A stretch of 64,000 nucleotides of DNA from Stutzerimonas stutzeri RCH2. GTDB taxonomy: Bacteria; Pseudomonadota; Gammaproteobacteria; Pseudomonadales; Pseudomonadaceae. The translations under genes were made by a program, and so were the position numbers. The DNA is taken from contig NC_019936.1 of assembly GCF_000327065.1 (NCBI RefSeq), positions 2,497,001 through 2,561,000 on the forward strand, in the 5' to 3' direction. Under the pieces are notes generated by a model. It saw only the letters and a list, made by a program, of their open reading frames with translations, had not been told where the DNA came from and did no database searches. The stretch's first letter is position 1; every line of letters starts with the position of its first letter. Shown one piece after another: positions 20,121-28,515 of the stretch.

Positions 20121-20926
20121 AGAGCGTTCCCGATGCCTATCTCGGCGTGTGGCGCCGGCGCCTGCTGGCCACCACCGCCGGCTTGCGTGACGAAACCAGC
20201 GAGGTCTACTGGCTGCAAACTGCCAGCCTGCACGCCGACCTGCGCCTGCCGCGGCCGCAAGCGCTGCCGCCAGCCGCCTCGCTGGAAACCTGCAGCCATG
20301 CCCAGCAGCTGGCGCTGAGCGAACAGGCCGGTTTCGCCGGTGTCACCGAGGTCAACGATGATATCTGCCAGTGGCATCGGCTGATCGACTTCCAGCCACC
20401 GGGCGGGCCGGCGGATATCGGCCTGATGCACTTCGAAACCCCGGAGCGGCTGCTGGAAGACGGGCTGGACGGCAGCTATCACGAGATCTGGCAGCGCCTG
20501 CCCGAATCACAGGGGCGCAACTGGGGAGTCTGGTTGAGCGCTGCTGAGCAGCCTTCGCGCCAGGCCTGCCTGCTGGTGGCCGGCGACTACTTCCTGTTCG
20601 CCGCCGATCGTCCGCTGCCGCTTTCAGCGGGCGACAAGCACCTGCGCGAGCAACTAGGCGCCGTCGACCCTGCGCTGCGGCCGCAGCTGCTGGCATTCGA
20701 ACTCTCCTTCGGCCGCCATCGCAACGGCGCCACACCGTGGCAGATCAGCCATTCGACGCTGCCCGGCCGCGTCGGCGACGCGCTGCTGTCCAGCTACTGG
20801 AACTTCGCCGACCCCGCCAGTCTGCCCGCCGCGGACCTCGCCGCGCTCGGTCGTTATCCGGCGGCCGGTGGCTGGCAACGCGTCGAACTCGATGTGCCCA
20901 CTGCTACACAGGAGGTTCCCGCATGA
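20117..20926 (+). CDS. Uncharacterised protein with WLQT/DLRLP motif
   Basis: Protein of 269 residues that I do not recognise with confidence. It begins with YLGVWRRRLLATTAG, followed by VYWLQTASLHADLRLP. The pattern suggests a beta-rich, lipocalin-like protein and is reminiscent of the fungal Hri1-type fold (weak). Other visible blocks are DDICQWHRLIDFQPP and a late SYWNFADP. There is no signal peptide, membrane segment or nucleotide motif. ATGA overlaps tie it tightly to the metallo-hydrolase and the permease, so it probably works in the same pathway, as a binding protein or an unrecognised enzyme. Confidence 0.7.
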   Translation: MKSVPDAYLGVWRRRLLATTAGLRDETSEVYWLQTASLHADLRLPRPQALPPAASLETCSHAQQLALSEQAGFAGVTEVNDDICQWHRLIDFQPPGGPADIGLMHFETPERLLEDGLDGSYHEIWQRLPESQGRNWGVWLSAAEQPSRQACLLVAGDYFLFAADRPLPLSAGDKHLREQLGAVDPALRPQLLAFELSFGRHRNGATPWQISHSTLPGRVGDALLSSYWNFADPASLPAADLAALGRYPAAGGWQRVELDVPTATQEVPA

Positions 20927-21801
20927 CAGCGCAGATCAGCATCCCCTCCGCTGCTAGCGCCGCGCAGCAGACGCAACCGCCAGCGCCCGCGGCACCGGCC
21001 GAACAGGTGGTGCGCAAGAGCAGTTTCTGGCGAATTCGCGGCGAGATATCCCGACGCAGCGCCTGGCTGCTGACCGGCGCCGGGCTGAGCCTGCCCTTCG
21101 TCGTCTGGTGGCTGTGGACCGCCCTCGGTCTAGCCGACCCGATGTTCATGCCGAGCCCCGGCGCAGTGCTCGAGCGCATCGGCCGCTGGTGGACCAGCGA
21201 GGGGCTGCTGGGAGATATCGGTATCAGCGTCTGGCGGGTCATGGCGGGCTTCGGCGCCTCGGCGCTGATCGCCCTGCCGCTGGGGCTGTACATCGGCACC
21301 TACCGGCCGGTGCAGGCCTTTCTCGAACCGCTCACCGATTTCATCCGCTACATGCCGGCCGTGGCGTTCATTCCGTTGGTGATGCTCTGGGTCGGCATCG
21401 ACGAGGGCTCGAAGGTTCTGATCATCTTCATCGGCACCTTTTTCCAGATGGTGCTGATGGTCGCCGAGGATGTGCGCCGTGTGCCCATGGCGCAGATCGA
21501 GGCGGCGCAAACCATGGGCGCCAATCGGGGCGAAATCGTCAAACTGGTGATCCTGCCGTCGGCCAAGCCGGCGCTGCTCGACACCCTGCGCATCACCTGT
21601 GGCTGGGCCTGGACCTATCTGGTGGTAGCCGAACTGGTCGCCGCCAACTCCGGCCTCGGCTACGCCATCCTCAAGGCACAGCGCTACATGCACACCGACA
21701 AGATCTTCGCCGGCATCCTGCTGATCGGCCTGATCGGCCTGCTCACCGACCAGGCCTTCCGCTGGTTGCACCGCCGCGCCTTCCCCTGGATGAGGAAATG
21801 A
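20923..21801 (+). CDS. TauC/SsuC-like ABC transporter permease
   Basis: Inner-membrane protein of 292 residues with an Ala/Pro/Gln-rich 30-residue N-terminal tail, then about six hydrophobic segments and the EAA loop (EAAQTMGANRGEIVKLVILP). It partners with the ATPase downstream and, most likely, with the binding protein at 13433 at the head of the operon. It is preceded by AGGAGG and overlaps the unknown gene by 4 bases. It is only distantly similar to the permease at 3146, so the island encodes two separate importers. Confidence 0.86.
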   Translation: MTAQISIPSAASAAQQTQPPAPAAPAEQVVRKSSFWRIRGEISRRSAWLLTGAGLSLPFVVWWLWTALGLADPMFMPSPGAVLERIGRWWTSEGLLGDIGISVWRVMAGFGASALIALPLGLYIGTYRPVQAFLEPLTDFIRYMPAVAFIPLVMLWVGIDEGSKVLIIFIGTFFQMVLMVAEDVRRVPMAQIEAAQTMGANRGEIVKLVILPSAKPALLDTLRITCGWAWTYLVVAELVAANSGLGYAILKAQRYMHTDKIFAGILLIGLIGLLTDQAFRWLHRRAFPWMRK

Positions 21802-22643
21802 CCATGTCCGATGCCAAGATTCGTGTCCGCCAGGTCGGCAAGACCTTTGCCAGCGAGCGCCGTGAGGTGCAGGCGCTGCAGTCGATCGACCTGGATATCC
21901 AGCCCAACGAATTCGTCACTTTCGTCGGTGCCTCGGGCTGCGGCAAGTCCACGCTGCTGCGCATCATCGCCGGGCTGGAAACGCTGAGCCGCGGCGAGAT
22001 CCTGCTCGACGGCAGACCCATCGACGGCCCCGGCGTTGACCGCGCCATGGTCTTCCAGCATTACAGCCTCTACCCCTGGCTGACGGTGATGCAGAACATC
22101 AAGTTCTGCCGCCAGCTCAAGGTGATCGGCAACACCGTGCGCCACGACGGTGACGTGGAGTCCGCCGCCGGCCGCGCCGACGCCCTGCTCAACCTGATGG
22201 GCCTGACACGCTTCGCCGATGCCTATCCCAGCCAGCTCTCCGGCGGCATGCAGCAACGCGTCGCCATCGCTCGCGCCCTGCTGCCCAAACCGGCGACGCT
22301 GCTGATGGATGAGCCGTTCGGCGCGCTGGATGCGCAGACGCGTGAGGTCATGCACGACCTGATCCGTCACGTGCACCGGCTGGAAAAGAGCACCATTCTG
22401 TTCGTCACCCACGATGTCGAGGAAGCCATCTATCTCGGCAGCCGCATTGTGCTGATGGCGCCACGCCCCGGACGCATCGATTCCGTCTACGAGGTGCCGC
22501 TGCCAGCCCAGCGCCATCAGGACATGAAGCTCGCGCCGGAATTCACCGAACTCAAGCGCGAGATCCTTGCCCGCATCCGCGAAACCTCTGGCATGCAGAC
22601 CGATCTCGAGCAGCTGGCCAAGCTCAGCGCCGTGGCCGGCTGA
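21798..22643 (+). CDS. TauB/SsuB-like ABC transporter ATP-binding protein
   Basis: Protein of 281 residues with Walker [10 protein letters not shown], signature LSGGMQQ, Walker B TLLMDEP and switch His in FVTHDVEEA. Two in-frame ATGs (21798 and 21804) are possible; I chose the first because its ATGA overlap follows the pattern of the whole operon. It powers the adjacent permease. It is the last gene of the second riboswitch cluster and ends 3 bases from a convergent gene, leaving no room for a terminator. Confidence 0.87.
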   Translation: MTMSDAKIRVRQVGKTFASERREVQALQSIDLDIQPNEFVTFVGASGCGKSTLLRIIAGLETLSRGEILLDGRPIDGPGVDRAMVFQHYSLYPWLTVMQNIKFCRQLKVIGNTVRHDGDVESAAGRADALLNLMGLTRFADAYPSQLSGGMQQRVAIARALLPKPATLLMDEPFGALDAQTREVMHDLIRHVHRLEKSTILFVTHDVEEAIYLGSRIVLMAPRPGRIDSVYEVPLPAQRHQDMKLAPEFTELKREILARIRETSGMQTDLEQLAKLSAVAG

Positions 22644-22646
22644 AGG

Positions 22647-23669
22647 CTAGCGCCCGAGTAGCTCGGCCATCGCTGCGAAGACCTGCTGCATGGCCGCCGC
22701 GCCGCGGCCGGGCCCACCGGCGCAATGACCCCAGTCTGACTCGAGCACGCGCAGTTCGGCACCGGGAATCAGCGCCGCCTCGTGGCGGGCATCCTCGACG
22801 GTGAAATACAGATCGCTGCTGCCGGGCATGAGGATGGACCGCGCGCGGACGCGACCCAGCGCTTCGGCCAGCGAGCCGGCAGCGAAACTGCGGGCCGGGT
22901 CGGCCGATTGCCAGGTATGCAGCACGCAGAGCAGGTCGTTGGCGTCCTGCTCCAGATGATCCTGCTCCCAGTAGTCGAGCAGCGCCTCCAGGCTCTCGAA
23001 ACCCAGCTCGCGCCACAGCTCCTGACGGTAGAACGCCTGAGAGTAGGCCCAACCGGCATAGGCACGGCCGAAAGCCCGCAGGCCGCGTTCCGGCGGCACG
23101 CTGTAGCGACCACCCAGCCAAGCGGCGTCGGCGCAGAGCGCCGCCTTGACCCCCTCGAGAAACACCCGGTTGTGCGGCCAGCAGTGCGCCGTGCAGCAGA
23201 ACGGCAGGATGGCGCGCACCCGCTCGGGATAGGCCATCGCCCAGAACAGCGTCTGCATGCCACCCATGGACCAGCCGGTCACCAAAGCGAGCTGCCAGTC
23301 TTCACCATACAGCCGGTCAAGTAGCGCCTTCTGCGCTCTTACGTTGTCCAGCAAGCTGACTCGCGGGAAGTCCGCTGCGCCCTGACCGGGTGCGGCGTTG
23401 CTCGGCGAAGTCGACCAGCCGGCACCGAACAGGTTGGTCAGCACCACGCAGTATTCGCCGCCCGCCAGCGGGCCATCCGCACCAAGCAGGGGCAGGCTGC
23501 CCCAATGTGTGCCGCCGTAGTAGCTCGGAATCAGCACCAGGTTGTCCCGTGCGCGGTTCGGCGTGCCCACCACCTGATAGCAGAGCCGTGCATTGCGCAG
23601 ACGCTCGCCGTTTTCGAGGCGCATTTCGCCCAGCGCGAAAAATTTCTTTTCCCTTTTTATTTCAATCAT
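22647..23669 (-). CDS. Alpha/beta hydrolase, homoserine-acetyltransferase-like
   Basis: Protein of 340 residues on the minus strand. It shows the MetX-like pattern: the SYYGGTHWGSLPLLG oxyanion region, nucleophile elbow GWSMGGMQ, Asp in PGSSDLYF and His in DWGHCAGGP. Such proteins either transfer acyl groups or hydrolyse esters and amides; homoserine itself is unlikely here. It is divergent from the glutamine-synthetase-like gene and shares a promoter region with a palindromic operator, so both may obey the TetR regulator at 26321. The start ATG at 23669 begins IEIKREKKFF. Confidence 0.8.
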   Translation of the reverse strand: MIEIKREKKFFALGEMRLENGERLRNARLCYQVVGTPNRARDNLVLIPSYYGGTHWGSLPLLGADGPLAGGEYCVVLTNLFGAGWSTSPSNAAPGQGAADFPRVSLLDNVRAQKALLDRLYGEDWQLALVTGWSMGGMQTLFWAMAYPERVRAILPFCCTAHCWPHNRVFLEGVKAALCADAAWLGGRYSVPPERGLRAFGRAYAGWAYSQAFYRQELWRELGFESLEALLDYWEQDHLEQDANDLLCVLHTWQSADPARSFAAGSLAEALGRVRARSILMPGSSDLYFTVEDARHEAALIPGAELRVLESDWGHCAGGPGRGAAAMQQVFAAMAELLGR

Positions 23670-23728
23670 CTGCGTGACTCCTGCAGTGGCGCAGAGGGCG
23701 CCAGGCGGCACCAGCGTCGGCCCGTTTC

Positions 23729-23748
23729 TATACACGCTGGCATGTATA
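23729..23748. promoter_or_regulatory. TATACA-N8-TGTATA operator in divergent promoter region
   Basis: A perfect 6-base-arm palindrome lies in the 142-bp gap between the alpha/beta hydrolase and glutamine-synthetase-like genes. Its size suits a TetR-family dimer, and a TetR gene ends the rightward unit. It overlaps a TATATT that could be the -10 box of the rightward promoter. Confidence 0.5.
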
Positions 23749-23811
23749 TTGGATGAAGGAATCGTGCCAGCGGCCCCGGCCGCCATTCATGACTCCAAGG
23801 AGCGCAAGCCG

Positions 23812-25176
23812 ATGACCAGCTTTCCCCTCTCCTCCGTCGAGGAGCTGAAGCAGCAGTTGCAGGACAAGGGCGTGAAATACGCGATGGCCAGCTACGTCGA
23901 CATTCACGGCGTGATCAAAGGCAAGTTCGTCCCCATCGCCCATCTCGGCCAGATGCTCCGCGGCTCCGAGCTCTACACCGGTGCGGCGCTGGACGGCGTC
24001 CCGCAGGAGATCAGCGACAACGAGGTGGCCGCCATGCCAGACCCGGCGACCGGTACCCAGTGCAGCTGGAACCGCGACCTGGCCTGGTTCGCGAGCGATC
24101 TGTACCTCGACGGCAAGCCGTTCGAAGCCTGCTCGCGCGGCATCCTCAAGCGCCAGACCGAAGCCGCCGCCGAGCTCGGCTACACCTTCAACCTCGGCAT
24201 CGAGACCGAATTCTTCCTGTTCAAGGACACCCCGGACGGCGGCTTCGCGCCTATTTCCGAGCGCGATGACATGGCCAAGCCGTGCTACGACCCGCGTCTG
24301 CTGATGGACAACCTGCCCATCGTCGACGAACTGGTGCAGGCCATGAACGAGATGGGCTGGGGCGTCTACTCGTTCGACCACGAGGACGCCAACGGCCAAT
24401 TCGAAACCGACTTCAAGTACACCGACGCCCTCGGCATGGCCGACCGCTTCGTGTTCTTCCGCATGATGGCCAACGAGATCGCCCGCAAGCACGGCGCCTT
24501 TGCCACCTTCATGCCCAAGCCCTCGGCCAACCGCACCGGCAGCGGCGCGCACTACAACATGTCGCTGGCCGACATCGAAACCGGCAAGAACCTGTTCGAA
24601 GTCGACGGTGAAGACACCTACGGCTGCGGCGTGACCCCGCTGGCCTACCACTTCATCGCCGGTGTGCTGAAGCATGCCAAGGCGATCTGCGCCGTCATCG
24701 CGCCGACGGTCAACAGCTACAAGCGGCTGATCCGCAAGGGCGCCATGTCCGGCTCGACCTGGGCGCCGGTGTTCTGCTGCTACGGCAACAACAACCGCAC
24801 CAACATGCTGCGCATCCCGTCCCAGGGCGCGCGAGTCGAATGCCGCGCCGCCGACATCGGCTGCAACCCTTATCTCGGTGCCGCGATGATCCTCGCCGCC
24901 GGCCTCGAGGGCATCCGCGACGAGCTCGACCCCGGCCAGCCGCATCGCGAAAACATGTACCACTACAGCGAGCAGGAAGTGGTGCAAATGGGGATCGAAA
25001 CCCTGCCGCGCACCCTCAGCGAAGCCATCGACGCCTTCGAGGCCGACCCGCTGTCGCGCCAGGTGTTCGGCGATGCCATGTACCAGGCCTTCGTCGACTT
25101 CAAGCGCGACGAATGGAATGCCTACCACACCCACGTTTCCGACTGGGAAATCCAGCGCTATCTGAAATTTTTCTGA
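23812..25176 (+). CDS. Type III glutamine-synthetase-like ligase (GlnT/GMAS family)
   Basis: Protein of 454 residues of the glutamine synthetase superfamily with the N-terminal beta-grasp (SYVDIHGVIKGKFVP) and catalytic blocks GIETEFFLF, FDHEDANGQFE, KPSANRTGSGAHYN, NSYKRL and RVECRAAD. It is classed with the GlnT/type III glutamate-ammonia ligases and gamma-glutamylmethylamide synthetases, which join ammonia or methylamine to glutamate with ATP. In this island it could capture ammonia released from guanidine or methylamine from an N-methylated guanidino compound. The chosen ATG has AAGGAG upstream; it is followed after 15 bases by a binding protein gene. Confidence 0.85.
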   Translation: MTSFPLSSVEELKQQLQDKGVKYAMASYVDIHGVIKGKFVPIAHLGQMLRGSELYTGAALDGVPQEISDNEVAAMPDPATGTQCSWNRDLAWFASDLYLDGKPFEACSRGILKRQTEAAAELGYTFNLGIETEFFLFKDTPDGGFAPISERDDMAKPCYDPRLLMDNLPIVDELVQAMNEMGWGVYSFDHEDANGQFETDFKYTDALGMADRFVFFRMMANEIARKHGAFATFMPKPSANRTGSGAHYNMSLADIETGKNLFEVDGEDTYGCGVTPLAYHFIAGVLKHAKAICAVIAPTVNSYKRLIRKGAMSGSTWAPVFCCYGNNNRTNMLRIPSQGARVECRAADIGCNPYLGAAMILAAGLEGIRDELDPGQPHRENMYHYSEQEVVQMGIETLPRTLSEAIDAFEADPLSRQVFGDAMYQAFVDFKRDEWNAYHTHVSDWEIQRYLKFF

Positions 25177-25191
25177 ACAGGGAGTCTCACC

Positions 25192-26256
25192 ATGCACGGC
25201 ACCATGAAAAAACTGTTCTGCGCCGGGGCCATTGCCCTCGCCGCCCTTTCCCCGTTCGCCCAGGCCGAGGAGAAGAAAACCTTCAACCTGGCCTGGACCA
25301 TCTACGTCGGCTGGATGCCCTGGAAGTATGCCGACGAGTCCGGAATCATGAAGAAGTGGGCGGACAAGTACGGCATCGAGGTGAACATCAGCCAGATCAA
25401 CGACTACGTCGAGTCCATCAACCAGTACAGCGCCGGCCAGTTCGACGGCGTGGTCGCCACCAGCATGGATGCGCTGTCGATCCCGGCAGCCGGTGGCGTC
25501 GACACCACCGCGCTGATCGTCGGCAGCTACTCCAACGGCAACGACGGGCTGGTGATGAAGGGCACCGACGACCTCAAGCAGATCAAGGGCCAGCAGGTGC
25601 ACCTGGTCGAACTGTCGGTGTCGCACTACATCCTGGCCAAGGCACTGGACAGCGTCGGTCTTTCGGAGAAGGACGTGAAGGTGGTCAACACCTCGGACGC
25701 CGATATCGTCGCCGCTTTCAGCACCGCCGACGTGCGCAACGTGGCGACCTGGAGCCCATTGCTACAGGAAGTGGCGGCCGCGCCCGACGCACACCAGGTC
25801 TTCGACTCGGCCAGCGTGCCGGGCCATGTCAAAGACCTGCTGATCGTCAACAGCGAGACCCTGGCCGACAACCCCGCCTTCGGCAAGGCGGTCACTGGCG
25901 CCTGGTACGAGGTGATGGCGATCATGGCCAGCGATACGCCGGAAGGTGCTGAACTGCGCGCCCAGCTGGGCGCGGCATCCGGCACCGACCAGGCGGGTTA
26001 CGAGGCGCAACTCAAGGGCACGCATATGTTCTATCAGCCAGCCGAAGCGATCGCCTTCATCTCCGGCGAACCGGCCCACGAGGCGATGGACAGCGTACGC
26101 AAGTTCTCCTTCGACCACGGCCTGCTGGGCGACGGTGCCGATTCGGCGGACTTCGTCGGTATCGCCATGCCGGCCGGCTCGCTCGGCGACCAGGGCAACC
26201 TGAAACTGCGCTTCGACACCAGCTACATGCAGATGGCCGCCGACGGCGCCCTGTGA
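25192..26256 (+). CDS. Urea-carboxylase-region type ABC substrate-binding protein
   Basis: Periplasmic protein of 354 residues, signal peptide cut after about residue 25 (FAQA). Blocks such as IYVGWMPWKYADESGIMKKW, INDYVESINQYSAGQFDG, IPAAGGVDTTALIVG and LVELSVSHYILAKALDS are characteristic of the binding-protein family seen beside urea/guanidine carboxylase operons. It is thus the likely partner of the permease and ATPase at 3146-4845, although it lies 21 kb away behind a glutamine-synthetase-like gene. A second ATG at 25204 is possible, but the GGGAG spacing favours 25192. Confidence 0.85.
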   Translation: MHGTMKKLFCAGAIALAALSPFAQAEEKKTFNLAWTIYVGWMPWKYADESGIMKKWADKYGIEVNISQINDYVESINQYSAGQFDGVVATSMDALSIPAAGGVDTTALIVGSYSNGNDGLVMKGTDDLKQIKGQQVHLVELSVSHYILAKALDSVGLSEKDVKVVNTSDADIVAAFSTADVRNVATWSPLLQEVAAAPDAHQVFDSASVPGHVKDLLIVNSETLADNPAFGKAVTGAWYEVMAIMASDTPEGAELRAQLGAASGTDQAGYEAQLKGTHMFYQPAEAIAFISGEPAHEAMDSVRKFSFDHGLLGDGADSADFVGIAMPAGSLGDQGNLKLRFDTSYMQMAADGAL

Positions 26257-26262
26257 AGGCTT

Positions 26263-26297
26263 GCCACGCAGTGTGCCCTGCCGGCACGCTGCGTGGC
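26263..26297 (+). terminator. Strong hairpin between binding-protein and TetR genes
   Basis: Arms GCCACGCAG-T-GTGCC and GGCAC-G-CTGCGTGGC form 14 pairs with one mismatch and a 5-base loop, starting 6 bases after the stop. No T-run follows. It is likely a partial terminator or mRNA stabiliser that lowers expression of the regulator gene. Confidence 0.55.
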
Positions 26298-26320
26298 CGC
26301 CGCGCATTTCGAGGAACCTC

Positions 26321-26941
26321 ATGCGCCGTACCAAAGAAGACGCCGAACAGACCCGCCTCAAGATCATTGCCGCGGCGCTGGAGCTGTTCAGCCGCAACGG
26401 CTATTCGAACACCACGCTGGCGATGATCGCCGAGGCCGCCGGCTTCAGCCGTGGCCCCATTTACTGGCACTTCAAGAGCAAGGACGAGCTGTACGAAGCG
26501 GTGCTGGCCTATTCCCAGGAGCCGCTGGAGCGGCTGATCGAACAAAGCCGAGAACGCGCTGCCGATCCGCGCGCGGCGCTGGAGCACTTCATCAGCGAAT
26601 GGTTTCGCCTGCTGCTGGACGAGCGCTGGTATCGCCAATCCTTCGAGATCCTGCTGAACAAGACCGAGCTCACCGCGCAGATGGCGAGCACCCTGAAACG
26701 CGAACGCAAGCTGACACGCGCCATGGTGCAGTTGCTGGAAGAGTTGATCGCCAAGGTGCATGAGGACGAACGGCCGGCGCGCTCGCTGGCCCTGCTGCTC
26801 TATTCGAGCCTGATGGGCATCACCCACACCTGGCTGCTGTCGCCGAAGCTGTTTTCACTCAGGGAACAGGCGCCCTGCATGGCGCTCAGCCTGTTGGCGC
26901 TGGTCAAGCCAGGCCTTACATCAGATGGGCTATCCCAGTAG
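26321..26941 (+). CDS. TetR/AcrR-family transcriptional regulator
   Basis: Protein of 206 residues. The N-terminal helix-turn-helix is typical of AcrR/TtgR-type repressors (TLAMIAEAAGFSRGPIYWHFKSKDELYEAV); the C-terminal ligand domain (about 60-200) is less conserved. It probably controls the divergent 23669/23812 promoters through the TATACA-N8-TGTATA palindrome, and possibly the whole island (inference). The ATG at 26321 follows GAGGAACCTC. Its 3' end overlaps the convergent DUF1652-like gene by 12 bases. Confidence 0.85.
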   Translation: MRRTKEDAEQTRLKIIAAALELFSRNGYSNTTLAMIAEAAGFSRGPIYWHFKSKDELYEAVLAYSQEPLERLIEQSRERAADPRAALEHFISEWFRLLLDERWYRQSFEILLNKTELTAQMASTLKRERKLTRAMVQLLEELIAKVHEDERPARSLALLLYSSLMGITHTWLLSPKLFSLREQAPCMALSLLALVKPGLTSDGLSQ

Positions 26942-27202
26942 CCGCGGGCGCTTGAGCCTGCTCAGCAACGCCGGTCGGAGCGCCGCCGCATCCAGATCAA
27001 TGGCATTGATCAGACCGGTGATATCGGCTTGGGAAAGGGATATGCGACATGGCAGACCAGTCAGCAGCAGCGACTCACCGGCTGTCTCGTCTATCAGCAT
27101 CACACGAATCGTCGAAGGTGAATCCATTCGCGCGCTGAACACCAACGGCGCGTAGTACTGCTGCACCATCGCGAAGGCTTCGGGTTGCCTGAAGCGTTTC
27201 AT
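26930..27202 (-). CDS. DUF1652-like small protein
   Basis: Minus-strand gene of 90 residues. The pattern (YYAPLVFSAR, STIRVMLIDETAGESLLLTG, then a helix LSQADITGLINAIDLD) resembles the Pseudomonas-specific DUF1652 family of unknown function. I start at the second Met because GGAG lies 9 bases before it, while the first ATG (27217) has no ribosome site. A TAGAAT box about 30 bases upstream may be its promoter. Confidence 0.6.
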   Translation of the reverse strand: MKRFRQPEAFAMVQQYYAPLVFSARMDSPSTIRVMLIDETAGESLLLTGLPCRISLSQADITGLINAIDLDAAALRPALLSRLKRPRLLG

Positions 27203-27500
27203 GAAGGACAACTCCATTTGTCAGGCGGCGGATTCTAGCAGCGGCTGACGCCTTGGCCTCTGTGGCAATTGCCAACTCCGCCACAGGCATAATCGATTTT
27301 TGTTAAGACACGATCGCCAAAGGCGCCGCTGCGATCAGGCGCACCAGAACAGTGCTTGATGCCAGCGTCAGCGAGGGAACAAACAGAGGTGATCACGGGC
27401 GCCAAATGCCACGGCGTCGCCAAGGGCTACGAGCGCTCAGCTGCCGGCGATAGGTCCCATTATGGGAACCGTATAAGCCATTTTTCCAAGCCCAGAAACG
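27203..27500. other. Intergenic stretch without a recognisable gene
   Basis: About 300 bases between the DUF1652-like gene and the tRNA terminator. It holds a perfect 12-bp palindrome TGGCAATTGCCA (27263-27274) nested in a wider CTGTGGC/GCCACAG repeat, and the probable promoter of the minus-strand gene. No convincing coding frame or RNA gene was found. Confidence 0.5.
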
Positions 27501-27529
27501 CTGAAGGCCCCGGAATACGGGGCCTTCAG
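27501..27529 (-). terminator. Terminator of tRNA-Ser
   Basis: CTGAAGGCCCCG-GAATA-CGGGGCCTTCAG is a perfect 12-bp stem located 9 bases beyond the tRNA 3' end on the minus strand. The T-run after it is interrupted (CGTTTCTGG), but the stem strength and position support a terminator. Confidence 0.75.
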
Positions 27530-27538
27530 GATTGCAGA

Positions 27539-27628
27539 TGGCGGAAGCGCAGAGATTCGAACTCTGGGAAGGGTCTCCCCTTCGGCGGTTTTCAAGACCG
27601 CTGCCTTCAACCACTCGGCCACACTTCC
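27539..27628 (-). tRNA. tRNA-Ser (anticodon UGA)
   Basis: The minus strand reads GGAAGTGTGGCCGAGTGG from the 5' end, an anticodon stem-loop GCGGT-CTTGAAA-ACCGC with anticodon TGA, a long type II variable arm, the T-loop GTTCGAATC and acceptor GCGCTTCC with encoded CCA (27539-27541). The 90-base length fits a class II serine tRNA reading UCN codons. Confidence 0.97.
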
Positions 27629-27644
27629 GGATAAAGCGGGCGCA

Positions 27645-27672
27645 ATAGTACCGGATAGAAATACACTGTCAA
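27645..27672 (-). promoter_or_regulatory. Sigma70 promoter of tRNA-Ser
   Basis: On the minus strand a perfect TTGACA (27667-27672) and TACTAT (27645-27650) are separated by 16 bases. Transcription would start about 10 bases before the mature tRNA 5' end. Confidence 0.75.
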
Positions 27673-27756
27673 ACACTGATGCTAGGCATCTCACTTGCCT
27701 CTGCTATGATCCGGGACAAATCGTCTCAGGCTTGATTTCATCCAAGGAGTGTCGCC

Positions 27757-28425
27757 ATGCACGAACACGAATACGCGCTTAGCCACACGCAGGTCGAACA
27801 GCGCGAGGTCAGCAAGGTCCTGCGCAACACCTACGGGCTCTTGGCCATGACGCTCGCGTTCAGCGGCCTGGTTGCCTACATGGCCATGCAGGCCAACGCT
27901 GCCTACCCGAACATCTTCGTGGTGCTGATCGGCTTCTACGGCCTGTTCTTCCTCACCGCCAAGCTGCGCAACTCGGCATGGGGTCTGGTTTCCACCTTCG
28001 CTCTGACCGGCTTCATGGGCTACACGCTCGGGCCGATCCTCAATATGTATCTGGGTCTGGCCAATGGCGGTGAGCTGATCAGTTCGGCGCTGTCGATGAC
28101 CGCCCTGGTGTTCTTCGGACTGTCAGCCTACGTGCTGATCACCCGCAAGGACATGAGCTTCCTCAGCGGCTTCATCACCGCGGGTTTCTTCGTGCTGATC
28201 GGCGCCATGCTGGCGGGCTTCTTCTTCCAGATCACCGGGCTGCAACTGGCGATCAGCGCAGGTTTCGTGCTGTTCTCCTCGGCCTGCATCCTGTTCCAGA
28301 CCAGCGCCATCATCCATGGCGGCGAGCGTAACTACATCATGGCCACCATCGGCCTGTTCGTTTCGCTGTACAACCTGTTCATCAGCCTGCTGCAGCTGCT
28401 GGGCATCTTCGGTGGCGACGACTGA
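27757..28425 (+). CDS. yccA: Bax inhibitor-1/YccA family membrane protein
   Basis: Inner-membrane protein of 222 residues with about seven hydrophobic segments, the [15 protein letters not shown] opening and the C-terminal acidic GGDD typical of YccA. YccA is a substrate and modulator of FtsH proteolysis; the wider family are pH-dependent Ca2+ leak channels. AAGGAG precedes the ATG, and an extended -10 (TGCTATGAT at 27702-27710) is a likely promoter. A terminator follows. The gene is next to tusDCBE as in other Pseudomonas. Confidence 0.92.
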   Translation: MHEHEYALSHTQVEQREVSKVLRNTYGLLAMTLAFSGLVAYMAMQANAAYPNIFVVLIGFYGLFFLTAKLRNSAWGLVSTFALTGFMGYTLGPILNMYLGLANGGELISSALSMTALVFFGLSAYVLITRKDMSFLSGFITAGFFVLIGAMLAGFFFQITGLQLAISAGFVLFSSACILFQTSAIIHGGERNYIMATIGLFVSLYNLFISLLQLLGIFGGDD

Positions 28426-28444
28426 TCCGGCATCGCCTTGAACG

Positions 28445-28466
28445 AGCCCGCTTCGGCGGGCTTTTT
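28445..28466 (+). terminator. Intrinsic terminator after yccA
   Basis: AGCCCGC-TTCG-GCGGGCT followed by TTTT: a 7-bp stem with a stable UUCG tetraloop and T-run, 20 bases after the stop. Confidence 0.9.
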
Positions 28467-28515
28467 CATGCCCGCAGCTGGCGTATCATGTCAGCTGTTC
28501 TGCCATGGTGCTCCG

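Noticed and set aside
23728-25626. 632-codon minus-strand frame opposite the glutamine-synthetase-like gene
   Set aside because: His/Val/Gly/Asp-biased composition typical of an antisense shadow; it spans two real plus-strand genes and has no ribosome site.
28367-28372. TGTACA as a LitR operator in the yccA region
   Set aside because: It is inside the coding sequence near the end of the gene and not close to any gene start.
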